Under the pieces are notes generated by a model that saw only the letters and a list, made by a program, of their open reading frames with translations, searched no databases and was not told the origin of the DNA. From an uncultured Paracoccaceae bacterium (GTDB lineage Bacteria; Pseudomonadota; Alphaproteobacteria; Rhodobacterales; Rhodobacteraceae): 64,000 nucleotides of DNA. This document shows positions 10,023 to 18,890 of this stretch, in pieces (position 1 is the stretch's first letter; every line of letters begins with the position of its first letter). The translations under genes and the position numbers were made by a program. Where the stretch lies: NCBI GenBank assembly GCA_938049225.1, contig CALICM010000059.1, positions 1-64,000 of the forward strand, read 5' to 3'.

Positions 10023-11018
10023 ATGCCCACCACACTCAAAGACGTTGCCCTGCGCGCCGGTGTGTCGCGTTCGGCCGTCTCAAGAACCTTTACCGAGGGC
10101 GCGTCCGTTTCGCTGAAGACACGGCGCAAAGTCGAACGCGCGGCCAACGAGTTGGGCTATCGGCCCAACGCCTTGGCCAGCAGCCTGACAACGGGACGCA
10201 CCAAATTGATCGGGCTGGTGTCGAATAACTTTCATAACCCGATATTTCTTGAGGTCTTTGATCTGTTCACCCGTGGCCTGCAGGAACGCGGATTGCGCCC
10301 CCTGTTGGTCAATCTGTCGGACGAGATCGACCCCAAGGGGTCGGTTCATATGATGCGGCAATATTCGGTCGACGGGGTCATCGTCGCCTCGTCCACCCTG
10401 CCGCCCAGCTTTGCCAAAGCGTTTCGCGACGCGCGGATCCCCGTGGTGCATTCCTTCGGCCGCCATTCCAGCACACCAAATGTGCATGTGGTCGGGATTG
10501 ACAACATCGAATGCGGCCGGATGGCCGCGCGAACGCTAATCGGGCGTGGCTATACCGACATCGCCTTTCTGGGCGGGCCAGAACTGGCCACCTCGACCCA
10601 AGACCGCCTTGCCGGGTTCTTGGAGGTCACCCGGCAAACCCCAGGCATCCGCGCGCGCCACAGCTTCGCGGCCGCCTATTCCTTTGACGCCGGACGGGCC
10701 GAGATGACACGCCTGCTGACCCAAACCCCCGCCCAGGCTTATTTCTGCGGCGACGACGTGCTGTCCATCGGCGCGCTTTCCGCCGTCACCTCCGCCGGGC
10801 TTTCGGTGCCCCAGGACATCGGCCTGATCGGCCTGAACGACATGGAAATGGCCCGGTGGGAGAACATTGACCTGACCACCATCCACCAGCCGATCCGCCA
10901 GATCATTGGGTCGTCCATTGAACTGATCGTGGCGATGCTTGAAGAGCCAGACCGCTACCCCGAAGCGCGCCTGTTCCCTTGCGAAGTGGTCGAACGCGGC
11001 ACATTGCGGGCCGGTTGA
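10023..11018 (+). CDS. LacI-family transcriptional regulator
   Basis: MPTTLKDVALRAGVSRSAVSRTFTEGASVSLKTRRKVERAANELGYRPNALASSL LacI HTH plus periplasmic-binding-like sensor domain. Confidence 0.95.
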   Translation: MPTTLKDVALRAGVSRSAVSRTFTEGASVSLKTRRKVERAANELGYRPNALASSLTTGRTKLIGLVSNNFHNPIFLEVFDLFTRGLQERGLRPLLVNLSDEIDPKGSVHMMRQYSVDGVIVASSTLPPSFAKAFRDARIPVVHSFGRHSSTPNVHVVGIDNIECGRMAARTLIGRGYTDIAFLGGPELATSTQDRLAGFLEVTRQTPGIRARHSFAAAYSFDAGRAEMTRLLTQTPAQAYFCGDDVLSIGALSAVTSAGLSVPQDIGLIGLNDMEMARWENIDLTTIHQPIRQIIGSSIELIVAMLEEPDRYPEARLFPCEVVERGTLRAG

Positions 11019-11025
11019 GAAAGCC

Positions 11026-11049
11026 CGGGGGCTCTGAACAGAGCCCCCG
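11026..11049. terminator. Candidate terminator between convergent LacI and BCCT genes
   Basis: CGGGGGCTCTG aa CAGAGCCCCCG near-perfect hairpin directly after the LacI stop. Confidence 0.7.
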
Positions 11050-11067
11050 AACACGTCCGTTAAGATA

Positions 11068-12669
11068 TCAGAGCTTGGCGCGCTCGGACCTCAATGCAAG
11101 CCACAGGCAATAGCACATGGTCAACACAACCAGCGTGAACGGGATACCGGTTGATACCGCGGCGCCCTGCAACGCGGCCAATCCACCGCCCAGAAGCAAC
11201 GCGATGGCGACCAGCCCTTCCAGCGTACACCAAAAGATCCGCTGGATCACAGGCGCGTCCATTTTACCACCCGCCGTGATCGTATCGATCACCAGGCTGC
11301 CGCTGTCCGAGGATGTGACGAAGAAAATCACGATCAGGATCAGCGAGACCGGCGCCACTACGCTGTAAAGCGGTAGCTCTTTCAGGAAGCCAAATAACGC
11401 ACCCTCGGGCTTGTAGCTGTCCACCACCGTTGCTGTCACTCCTTCGGCACCGCCAGCGTTGATCATATCGATCGCGGTCCCGCCAAAGGTCGACATCCAA
11501 AGCGCGCAAACAGCGGTCGGTGCGATCAACGCACACAGAATGAACTCACGCACGGTCCGGCCTTTCGAAATCCGGGCGATGAACATGCCCACGAACGGCG
11601 ACCACGCGATCCACCAGGCCCAGTAGAAGGTCGTCCAGCCATGGAAGTAGCTTGTGTCCTCGCGCCCAAACGGATTGGACAGTGCCGGCAATGCCATCAC
11701 ATAGTCTGCCATCACACCAAAGTAGCGTGTGATACCGGACACAAAACCGGTCATCAGCAGCACGAATATGAACAGCACGACAGCCATGACCATGTTGATC
11801 TCGGACAGCCGTTTCACACCCTTGTCCATGCCCAACAGCACCGAACACAATGCAATTGCGGTGATACCGACGATCAGCAGAACGGTGACGGTATTCGACG
11901 GCTCGATCCCAAAAATCTCGTTCAGACCGGCCGCGACTTGCTGCGCCCCCAAACCCAGCGAGGTTGTCAGGCCAAAGAGCGTCGCGAAAACCGCCAAAGT
12001 GTCGATCCCGTGACCCCACCAACCCCAAACCCGCTCGCCCAGGATCGGATAGAATGCGGACCGCAAAGTCAGCGGCAGCCCCAGGTTGTAGCAGAAAATC
12101 GCCAAGCTGAGGCCTACGGCCGCATAAATCGCCCAACCCTCAAGGCCCCAGTGATGGATGGTCCCAACAATACCGATGTATTCGTTACCGGGTTGCGAGG
12201 CATCAATCCCAAGCGGGTGTGCCGCCCCGTCCTCGGCAAAGTTGTAGTACACCGGCTCAAGAACGCCAAAGAACAGCAGGCCGATGCCGATACCGGCCGC
12301 GAACATCATCGCGATCCAACCCGCATAGGAATAATCCGGCTTGGCGTCTTTGCCACCAATTCGAACTGACCCAACGGGAAGCACAATCAAAGCAAGGCAG
12401 AACAGCGTTATGGCATCAACGGAAAGGACCAAAAACCAATCGAACGTGCTGGTCAGCCAGGGCCGCAACCACCCGAAGAATGCCGCAGACGCTTCTTGAT
12501 TGGCCAGTGAAATGAGGACGAAAGCAAAAATAACGACGCTTGAAATCAAGAAAACGGGGTTATGAATGTCCAGTCCCATAGGCCGAATATTGTCTTGGCC
12601 CATTTTGTACGCAGTCGAAAACTCCATGCCTTCGGGTGCCACTTCTGGCGGCGCGTCAGACGATGTCAT
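11068..12669 (-). CDS. BCCT-family (betaine/carnitine/choline-type) transporter
   Basis: 533 aa; GAIAMMFAAGIGIGLLFFGV-like segment (GWIAMMFAAGIGIGLLFFGVLEP) and FYWAWWIAWSPFVGMFIARISKGRTVREF BCCT signatures. Confidence 0.95.
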   Translation of the reverse strand: MTSSDAPPEVAPEGMEFSTAYKMGQDNIRPMGLDIHNPVFLISSVVIFAFVLISLANQEASAAFFGWLRPWLTSTFDWFLVLSVDAITLFCLALIVLPVGSVRIGGKDAKPDYSYAGWIAMMFAAGIGIGLLFFGVLEPVYYNFAEDGAAHPLGIDASQPGNEYIGIVGTIHHWGLEGWAIYAAVGLSLAIFCYNLGLPLTLRSAFYPILGERVWGWWGHGIDTLAVFATLFGLTTSLGLGAQQVAAGLNEIFGIEPSNTVTVLLIVGITAIALCSVLLGMDKGVKRLSEINMVMAVVLFIFVLLMTGFVSGITRYFGVMADYVMALPALSNPFGREDTSYFHGWTTFYWAWWIAWSPFVGMFIARISKGRTVREFILCALIAPTAVCALWMSTFGGTAIDMINAGGAEGVTATVVDSYKPEGALFGFLKELPLYSVVAPVSLILIVIFFVTSSDSGSLVIDTITAGGKMDAPVIQRIFWCTLEGLVAIALLLGGGLAALQGAAVSTGIPFTLVVLTMCYCLWLALRSERAKL

Positions 12670-12881
12670 GCCAGTATCCCTCCGTTGTTGCGTCCTGCTC
12701 CTTTTTTGAGCTTTTTATCTGTACAGGGTCGGCTGAAGCCTTGCTCATGTCAAAGGATTTTGGTGCGCACGAAGCCGACCTTTGATCAGGCCATGAGAAC
12801 CGATGGCGCCAGTTGGGGCTGGGCCGGTTGCCAGCGGGTGATCCTGACAGTCCGACTAACGGGGCTCGCGATCGTGAACCC

Positions 12882-14039
12882 TCACCGAAACATCGGCGGG
12901 CGGGCGTCCACCCAGACCCCCTGATCCCGGGCCGAGGCAACGGCCCCGTGAACAGCGGCCATTGACCGTAACCCATCCTGTGCCTTGGGGTAGTGCAATG
13001 CCGCCGGGTCTGGGGTGCGGTCCGCTTTTTGCGCCCGGATCACCTCGGCTAAGTCGACATATATATTGGCAAAGGCCAGCGGCATCCCTTCGGCATGGCC
13101 CACGGTAACCCGGCTGGCCCGATCCGCCTCGGGCGACAGGCCCGGGCCGCCGCGTTCCATGACCTCGGTCCGGCCGTTCAGCGGGGTCCAGAACAGCTGG
13201 TTGGGCTGCTCCTGCGCCCAGCGCAATCCGCCCTTTTCGCCGAACACCTGAATCTCGAGCCCGTGCTGTCGCCCGATCGCCACGGACGAGGTCCATAACC
13301 GCCCCACAGCGCCGCCATCCATCCGAAAGTTGACCATCGCGTCGTCCTCAAGCACCCGACTGGGCAGGGTCGAGGCAAAATCCGCCGACAGCCGCGTCAC
13401 CTCCTGCCCCGTCACGAAACTAGCCATATGCAGCGCATGGATCCCGCAATCGGCAAACTGGGCCGAGGCCCCGGCCTGCGCTGGGTCGTACCGCCAGCGG
13501 ACCCGCGGGTTGTCCGCATCCGCCGCATCCGCATGATGCCCATGCGAGAAGGCCGCCACAACCAACCGCACGGCCCCCAGATCGCCGCGCGCGACCATCG
13601 CCCGCATATGCCGGACCAACGCATAACCTGAGTACCCGTAGTTCACCGCGCAGATCTTGCCAGCCGCTGACGCCGTGCGGACGATGTCCTCGCCCTCCTC
13701 AACCGTCATCGTCATCGGCTTTTCGCAGAGCACGTGAAAGCCTGCCTCCAAAAACCCTTTCGCGATCTCGTAATGCGTCGCGTTCGGTGTCGCCACGGTC
13801 ACCAGATCGATGCGATCCGCGCGCGCAGCCTCGCCCGCCAACATCTCGCGCCAATCGCCATAGGCCCGGTCGGGCGCGATCCCCAGATCCTGCGCATAGG
13901 CACGCCCAGCCTCGGGATCATGGTCCAGGGCCCCGGCCACAAAGGCGAAATTCCCGTCTGTCAGCGCGCCCAAACGGTGCGCGGGCCCGATCTGGCTGCC
14001 CTTACCACCACCGACCATACCCCAGTTCAACTTGTCCAT
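12882..14039 (-). CDS. Gfo/Idh/MocA-family oxidoreductase (inositol-dehydrogenase-like)
   Basis: MDKLNWGMVGGGKGSQIG Rossmann start; VLCEKPMTMTVEEGEDIV motif. Confidence 0.92.
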   Translation of the reverse strand: MDKLNWGMVGGGKGSQIGPAHRLGALTDGNFAFVAGALDHDPEAGRAYAQDLGIAPDRAYGDWREMLAGEAARADRIDLVTVATPNATHYEIAKGFLEAGFHVLCEKPMTMTVEEGEDIVRTASAAGKICAVNYGYSGYALVRHMRAMVARGDLGAVRLVVAAFSHGHHADAADADNPRVRWRYDPAQAGASAQFADCGIHALHMASFVTGQEVTRLSADFASTLPSRVLEDDAMVNFRMDGGAVGRLWTSSVAIGRQHGLEIQVFGEKGGLRWAQEQPNQLFWTPLNGRTEVMERGGPGLSPEADRASRVTVGHAEGMPLAFANIYVDLAEVIRAQKADRTPDPAALHYPKAQDGLRSMAAVHGAVASARDQGVWVDARPPMFR

Positions 14040-14050
14040 GATGGCCCCCT

Positions 14051-14944
14051 TTAGAACCCGATGGATTGCAGATATGCGCGGTTCAGCCCCGCGTCGCGCA
14101 GCGGGTTGGTGCCGGGGATCGTCGGGTCGCAGTCTTGTTCAACCGTGCACCAACCATCGAAGCCTGCGTCCAGCAAGACTTGTCGCACAGCGGGGAAATC
14201 CACATCGCCGTCGCCCAGGTTGCAAAAGATGCCCTGGCCGCAGGCCTCGTAGAACCCAGTGCCCTTGGCGATGACATCCACCTTAACAACCGGATCTATA
14301 TCCTTGAAATGCATATAACTAATGCGTCGGATATGCCGCTTCATAAAAGCCACCGGATCGAACCCCGCATAGGAATGATGGCCGGTGTCGAAACAGATTT
14401 TCAAGATGCCCTCGTCGACTTCGCCCAGCAGACGCTCCAACTCTGGCTCGAAGTCCATGAAGCCTGCCGCATGGGCATGCATGCCCACGGTCAGGCCGTA
14501 CTCCTCGGCCCCCATTTTGGCGACCGTCGCGATGCGGTCCCGGTATGCGGCCCATTCGGCGGCGTCCATCTGTTCTGCGGCCTCGGCGCGTCCGGCCGTC
14601 GGGGCGCGCCGTTCGGAAATCGAGTCAATCAGCACCAGATGCTGCGCGCCATGGGCTTGCAGTGCGCGGCAGGTGCGGACCGACCCATCCATCACATCCT
14701 CCCATTGTGCGGGATCGTGGAAGGCGCGAAAGACAACACCGCCGATCAGGGTCAGACCATGCGCCTCCAGCGCCTCGGCCACTTGGGGCGGATCTTCGGG
14801 CATGAAACCGACAGGGCCCAGTTCAATGCCGCGATAGCCCGCCTCGGCCGCCTCGGCCAGGACGGTGCGCCAATCCGGGTTGCGCGGGTCATCCGCGAAT
14901 TCGACGCCCCACGAACAGGGGGCATTTCCGACGTTGAGCGCCAT
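14051..14944 (-). CDS. Sugar phosphate isomerase/epimerase, IolE-like
   Basis: MALNVGNAPCSWGVEF...ICFDTGHHSYAGFDPVAFMKRHIRRISYMHFKDID; AP-endonuclease-2-fold isomerase family; in iol cluster. Confidence 0.82.
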   Translation of the reverse strand: MALNVGNAPCSWGVEFADDPRNPDWRTVLAEAAEAGYRGIELGPVGFMPEDPPQVAEALEAHGLTLIGGVVFRAFHDPAQWEDVMDGSVRTCRALQAHGAQHLVLIDSISERRAPTAGRAEAAEQMDAAEWAAYRDRIATVAKMGAEEYGLTVGMHAHAAGFMDFEPELERLLGEVDEGILKICFDTGHHSYAGFDPVAFMKRHIRRISYMHFKDIDPVVKVDVIAKGTGFYEACGQGIFCNLGDGDVDFPAVRQVLLDAGFDGWCTVEQDCDPTIPGTNPLRDAGLNRAYLQSIGF

Positions 14945-14956
14945 GACGCTTCCTTT

Positions 14957-16060
14957 CTAATCCTGAGCAACGGTCTGCCAGGTGCCTTTCTCGTTCGAGA
15001 TCCAGGCGGCGGCAATGGTCTGATGAACGGCCAATCCCTCGGCAAAGGTCGGCCATATCGTCTGGCCGTTATGAACCGCCTGCAAAAAGTCCCGCGCCTC
15101 GATGATGATCTGATCTTGGTAGCCCGTGCCATGCCCGGGCCCCTGGCAGAACGCCAAATAATCAGGATGGGCCGGGCCGGTCAGGATCTTGCGGAAGCCC
15201 CGCTCGGCCTGCGCGCCCTCAGCGGTATAAAGCCATAGAGCATTCTGATCCTCTTGATCGAAACGGATCGCGCCCTTGGTGCCATGGACTTCATAGGCAT
15301 AGCCCATCTTGCGCCCCGTCGCGATCCGGCTGAAAAACAGATGACCCGTCACGCCATTCTCGAAACGACACATCATTTGCGCCTGATCATCATTGGTCAC
15401 CGGCACGCCGCCCCGTTCGGTATGCACGCTTGTGATCTGCGCATTCACCTGCGCGATTGGCCCGATCAAGGCGCGGGCCGCATTGATCATATGGGGCGAC
15501 AGATCGCCCATTGTGCCATTGGCCCGGCCGGTCGTGCGCCAAGTCGCGGGCGCCTCGGGGTCCGCATAGAAATCCTCCGTATGCTCACCACGGAACCAAG
15601 TGACCGCGCCGATCCGTCCCTCGGCAATCAGGGCTCGGGCGTATTGGGTGGCCGGGGTGCGGACATAATTGAAGCCGATCATATTGGGGCAACCGCTGGC
15701 TTGGGCAGCCACGACCATGGCTTTCGCATCTTCGACCGTGGCGCCCAAGGGTTTCTCGCAGAACACCGGCTTGCCCAAGGCGAAAGCGGCCAATGCGATC
15801 TCGCGATGCGTTTCCTGGGGCGAGGCGATGACCACCGCCTGCACCTGCGGGTCCTCGACCAGTGCCTGCCAATCGGTGACCGCCCGGCGGAAACCAAAGG
15901 CGGCGCGATAGCGCTCGGCCGAGGTTTCGGTGGTTGCGCAAACCACCTCGAGCACCGGACGCAGGGGCGTGTCGAACACCGCGCCCACTGCCTGCATCGC
16001 CACCGCATGCGCCTTACCCATGTAGCCGCCGCCGACGATGCCTATGCCGATATCGGCCAT
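14957..16060 (-). CDS. Gfo/Idh/MocA-family oxidoreductase (inositol-dehydrogenase-like)
   Basis: MADIGIGIVGGGYMGKAHAVAM Rossmann motif; VFCEKPLGATVEDAKAMV. Confidence 0.92.
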   Translation of the reverse strand: MADIGIGIVGGGYMGKAHAVAMQAVGAVFDTPLRPVLEVVCATTETSAERYRAAFGFRRAVTDWQALVEDPQVQAVVIASPQETHREIALAAFALGKPVFCEKPLGATVEDAKAMVVAAQASGCPNMIGFNYVRTPATQYARALIAEGRIGAVTWFRGEHTEDFYADPEAPATWRTTGRANGTMGDLSPHMINAARALIGPIAQVNAQITSVHTERGGVPVTNDDQAQMMCRFENGVTGHLFFSRIATGRKMGYAYEVHGTKGAIRFDQEDQNALWLYTAEGAQAERGFRKILTGPAHPDYLAFCQGPGHGTGYQDQIIIEARDFLQAVHNGQTIWPTFAEGLAVHQTIAAAWISNEKGTWQTVAQD

Positions 16061-16080
16061 GCGACCCCCTCAGATTCCTA

Positions 16081-16098
16081 TTTGCAACCGGTTGCAAA
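16081..16098. promoter_or_regulatory. LacI-type operator, 18-bp perfect palindrome
   Basis: TTTGCAACCGGTTGCAAA, identical in its core to the palindrome at 9947-9976; sits between divergent oxidoreductase and iolD genes. Confidence 0.88.
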
Positions 16099-16175
16099 AT
16101 GCGTATCCTCATCCAGGCGCAAGCGTCAATAACCAATCGACCGGCGCAAGGGACGTTCACCCGGGGAGGGATCAC

Positions 16176-18047
16176 GTGAACCAGCCAAGCCAGACCGTGC
16201 GCCTAACCACCGCGCAGGCGATCATCCGCTATCTCGCCGCGCAGTATATCCGGATCGAAGGGGTCGAGCAGCGGATCTGCGGCGGCGGGTTTGGGATTTT
16301 CGGCCACGGCAATGTGACCTGTCTGGGCGAGGCGCTGTACGACCATCGCGACGCGCTGCCGCTGTACCGGGGGCAGAACGAACAGGCGATGGGCTTCGCG
16401 GCCGCCGCTTACGCGAAATACCACCTGCGGCGGCGATTCATGTTCTGCACCGCCTCGGCTGGGCCGGGCACCGCCAACCTCATGACCTCGGCCGCCTTGG
16501 CGCATGCGAACCGGCTGCCAGTGCTGATGCTGTGCGGAGACACCTTTCTCACCCGCCTGCCCGACCCGGTGCTGCAACAGCTTGAGCATTTCGGAAACCC
16601 GGCGATGGGTCTGAATGATGGCTTCAAAGCGGTCAGCCGGTACTGGGACCGGATCACGCACCCCGCGCAGATCATCCAATCGCTGCCAGCAGCCTTGGCC
16701 ACCATGTTGGACCCCGCCGATTGCGGCCCGGCCTTCGTCGCCCTGCCCCAAGACGTGCAGGGCTGGGCCTATGATTACCCGACCAAGCTGTTCGAAAAAC
16801 ATGTGCATCGCGTTCGCCGCATCACCCCCGATGCGGCCGAGGTGGCGGATGCGGCGGACCTGTTGCGTGGGGCCGCACGCCCGGTCATCATCGCGGGCGG
16901 CGGTGTGCAGTACTCCGGCGCTGTGGCCGAGCTGACGGATTTCGCACAGACCCACAATATCCCGGTGATCGAGACCATCGCAGGCCGCGCAAACCTGCTG
17001 GACACCCATCCGTTGAACATAGGCCCCGTGGGCGTTACTGGGTCGGACAGCGCCAATTGGGCGGCCGAACGGGCCGATGTGATCCTGTCGGTTGGCTCGC
17101 GGTTGCAAGATTTCACAACCGGCTCGTGGACCGCCTTTGCCCAGGATGCCCAGCTGATCTCGCTGAATGCGGCGCGGCACGATGCGGGCAAGCACCTGTC
17201 GCTGCCGGTTGTGGGGGACGCAAAACGCGGGTTGCAAGCCCTTGGTGCTGCGCTGGACGGCTATAAAGCCCCGACCAACTGGACCCGGGCCGCACAGGCC
17301 GAACGCGGCAAATGGCAGGCCTACGTTACCGACAATATTCGCCCCGGCAATCGCCCCAATTCCTATGCCCAGGCGATTGGGGTTGTGAACGGTTTGTGCG
17401 GCCCGCGCGACCGTGTTGTGGCGGCAGCGGGCGGCTTGCCGGCCGAGGTGACCGCGAATTGGCGGACGTTGGATGTCGGCACCGTGGATGTCGAGTTTGG
17501 CTTTTCCTGCATGGGCTACGAAATTGCGGGCGGCTGGGGTGCGCGCATCGCCCAGGCCGAGGCCGAGCCGGACGCCGAGACCATTGTCTTCACCGGCGAT
17601 GGGTCGTATCTTTTGATGAACTCAGACATATACTCCTCTGTTCTAACAGGGAAAAAATTGATCGCCCTGATTCTGGACAATGGCGGCTTCGCCGTGATCA
17701 ACAAGCTGCAAAACAACACCGGTAACGAGAGTTTTAACAACTTGATCGCCGATTGTCCGACGGTTCCGGCCCCCTTCGCGATCGACTTTGAAAGCCACGC
17801 GCGGGCCATGGGCGCCAATGCGGAAACCGTGCAGAACCCGGGCGAGTTGGCCGAAGCGTTTAAGCGCGCCCAATCCGCCGATAAGACATCCGTGATCGTC
17901 ATGAAAGTCGATGCCTACGAGGGCTGGACCACCGAAGGCCATACCTGGTGGGAGGTTGGCACGCCCCAGATCAGCACACGTCCCAAAGTCCGGGCCGCGC
18001 ATCTCGAGGTCGAAAGCGCCCGAGCCCGCCAGCGCAAGGGAGTTTGA
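16176..18047 (+). CDS. iolD: 3D-(3,5/4)-trihydroxycyclohexane-1,2-dione hydrolase (IolD), ThDP-dependent
   Basis: GTG start after GGGGAGGG; VRLTTAQAIIRYLAAQYIRIEGVEQRICGGGFGIFGHGNV; ThDP motif GDGSYLLMNSDIYSSVLTGKKLIALILDN. Confidence 0.92.
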   Translation: MNQPSQTVRLTTAQAIIRYLAAQYIRIEGVEQRICGGGFGIFGHGNVTCLGEALYDHRDALPLYRGQNEQAMGFAAAAYAKYHLRRRFMFCTASAGPGTANLMTSAALAHANRLPVLMLCGDTFLTRLPDPVLQQLEHFGNPAMGLNDGFKAVSRYWDRITHPAQIIQSLPAALATMLDPADCGPAFVALPQDVQGWAYDYPTKLFEKHVHRVRRITPDAAEVADAADLLRGAARPVIIAGGGVQYSGAVAELTDFAQTHNIPVIETIAGRANLLDTHPLNIGPVGVTGSDSANWAAERADVILSVGSRLQDFTTGSWTAFAQDAQLISLNAARHDAGKHLSLPVVGDAKRGLQALGAALDGYKAPTNWTRAAQAERGKWQAYVTDNIRPGNRPNSYAQAIGVVNGLCGPRDRVVAAAGGLPAEVTANWRTLDVGTVDVEFGFSCMGYEIAGGWGARIAQAEAEPDAETIVFTGDGSYLLMNSDIYSSVLTGKKLIALILDNGGFAVINKLQNNTGNESFNNLIADCPTVPAPFAIDFESHARAMGANAETVQNPGELAEAFKRAQSADKTSVIVMKVDAYEGWTTEGHTWWEVGTPQISTRPKVRAAHLEVESARARQRKGV

Positions 18048-18050
18048 CCA

Positions 18051-18890
18051 ATGAAGCGCTTCACCCCCATCTCCGCCGATCCCGATACGATTGTTGACGA
18101 GTTGCTCAATGGCGAGGGCGCGGTCCTGCTGTCGGGCTTGTTCACCACCGATCAGATTGCCCAAGCGCGGCAAATCATCATGACCCATTCCGAGGAGGCC
18201 GCCGACAAGGTCACCCATTTCCAAGGCGGCGCCGCAGTTGAGGGAAAGCTCAACCTGCAACGCCGGGTCTGGAACCTGCTGGCCAAGGGGGAGGTGTTTT
18301 CTGAAATGGCCGCGCATCCGGTGCTGATGGACATCCTGCGCAAATTCCTGGGCTCTGAGTTCATCATGGGCTCGATCGCGGCCAACCGCATCCTGCCGGG
18401 CGGTCCAGGGCAAGAGCCGCATATCGACTACCCTTATTGGGATTTTCTCGATGCCGGCACACATCCCACCGGCTTGAACGCCAGCTTTCCGATGAACGCG
18501 CAAGTGTCGGTGATCTTGGATCCGTTCACCGAGGAAAGCGGCGCCACGGCCTATGTGCCCGGCAGCCAGAAAACCCTGCGCTATCCGACCGAGGCCGATG
18601 GGTTTCATCTGCGCAGCAAGCGCATGTTGGGCATGCCGGGCGATACGGTGCTGTTCTACGGCGCCACTTGGCACTGCGCGATGCCCAACCACAGCGCGGG
18701 TGATCGGAATGCGGTTCTGATCCAATATCTCCCAAAATGGGTCAAACCGATGGAGGATATGCCCGCCGCGTTGCCCGCGTCGTTTCTTGAGGCCGCCAGC
18801 CCCGACATGCGCCAACTCCTGGGCCTGAACTACCCTTACCCAGAAGTGCTGGACGCAGCCGCCGCAGGCAATACCGAGGGACGCGTATGA
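18051..18890 (+). CDS. Phytanoyl-CoA dioxygenase (PhyH) family Fe(II)/2-oxoglutarate-type protein
   Basis: 279 aa; HxD motif in EPHIDYPYWDF, distal His in TWHCAMPNHSAGDRNAVLIQYLPKW; starts 3 nt after iolD and overlaps iolC by 4 nt. Confidence 0.85.
   Translation: MKRFTPISADPDTIVDELLNGEGAVLLSGLFTTDQIAQARQIIMTHSEEAADKVTHFQGGAAVEGKLNLQRRVWNLLAKGEVFSEMAAHPVLMDILRKFLGSEFIMGSIAANRILPGGPGQEPHIDYPYWDFLDAGTHPTGLNASFPMNAQVSVILDPFTEESGATAYVPGSQKTLRYPTEADGFHLRSKRMLGMPGDTVLFYGATWHCAMPNHSAGDRNAVLIQYLPKWVKPMEDMPAALPASFLEAASPDMRQLLGLNYPYPEVLDAAAAGNTEGRV

Noticed and set aside
8920-10035. Extended 371-aa reading of the ABC binding protein through the operator region
   Set aside because: The ATG at 9858 after GGGAGGA with a normal signal peptide is the better start; the extension merely translates the palindrome.
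14066-15238. 390-aa + strand ORF opposite the IolE-like and oxidoreductase genes
   Set aside because: Shadow frame; the minus-strand proteins carry clear family motifs.
17643-18815. 390-aa minus ORF opposite iolD/PhyH gene
   Set aside because: Shadow frame of the dioxygenase gene; no recognisable domain.
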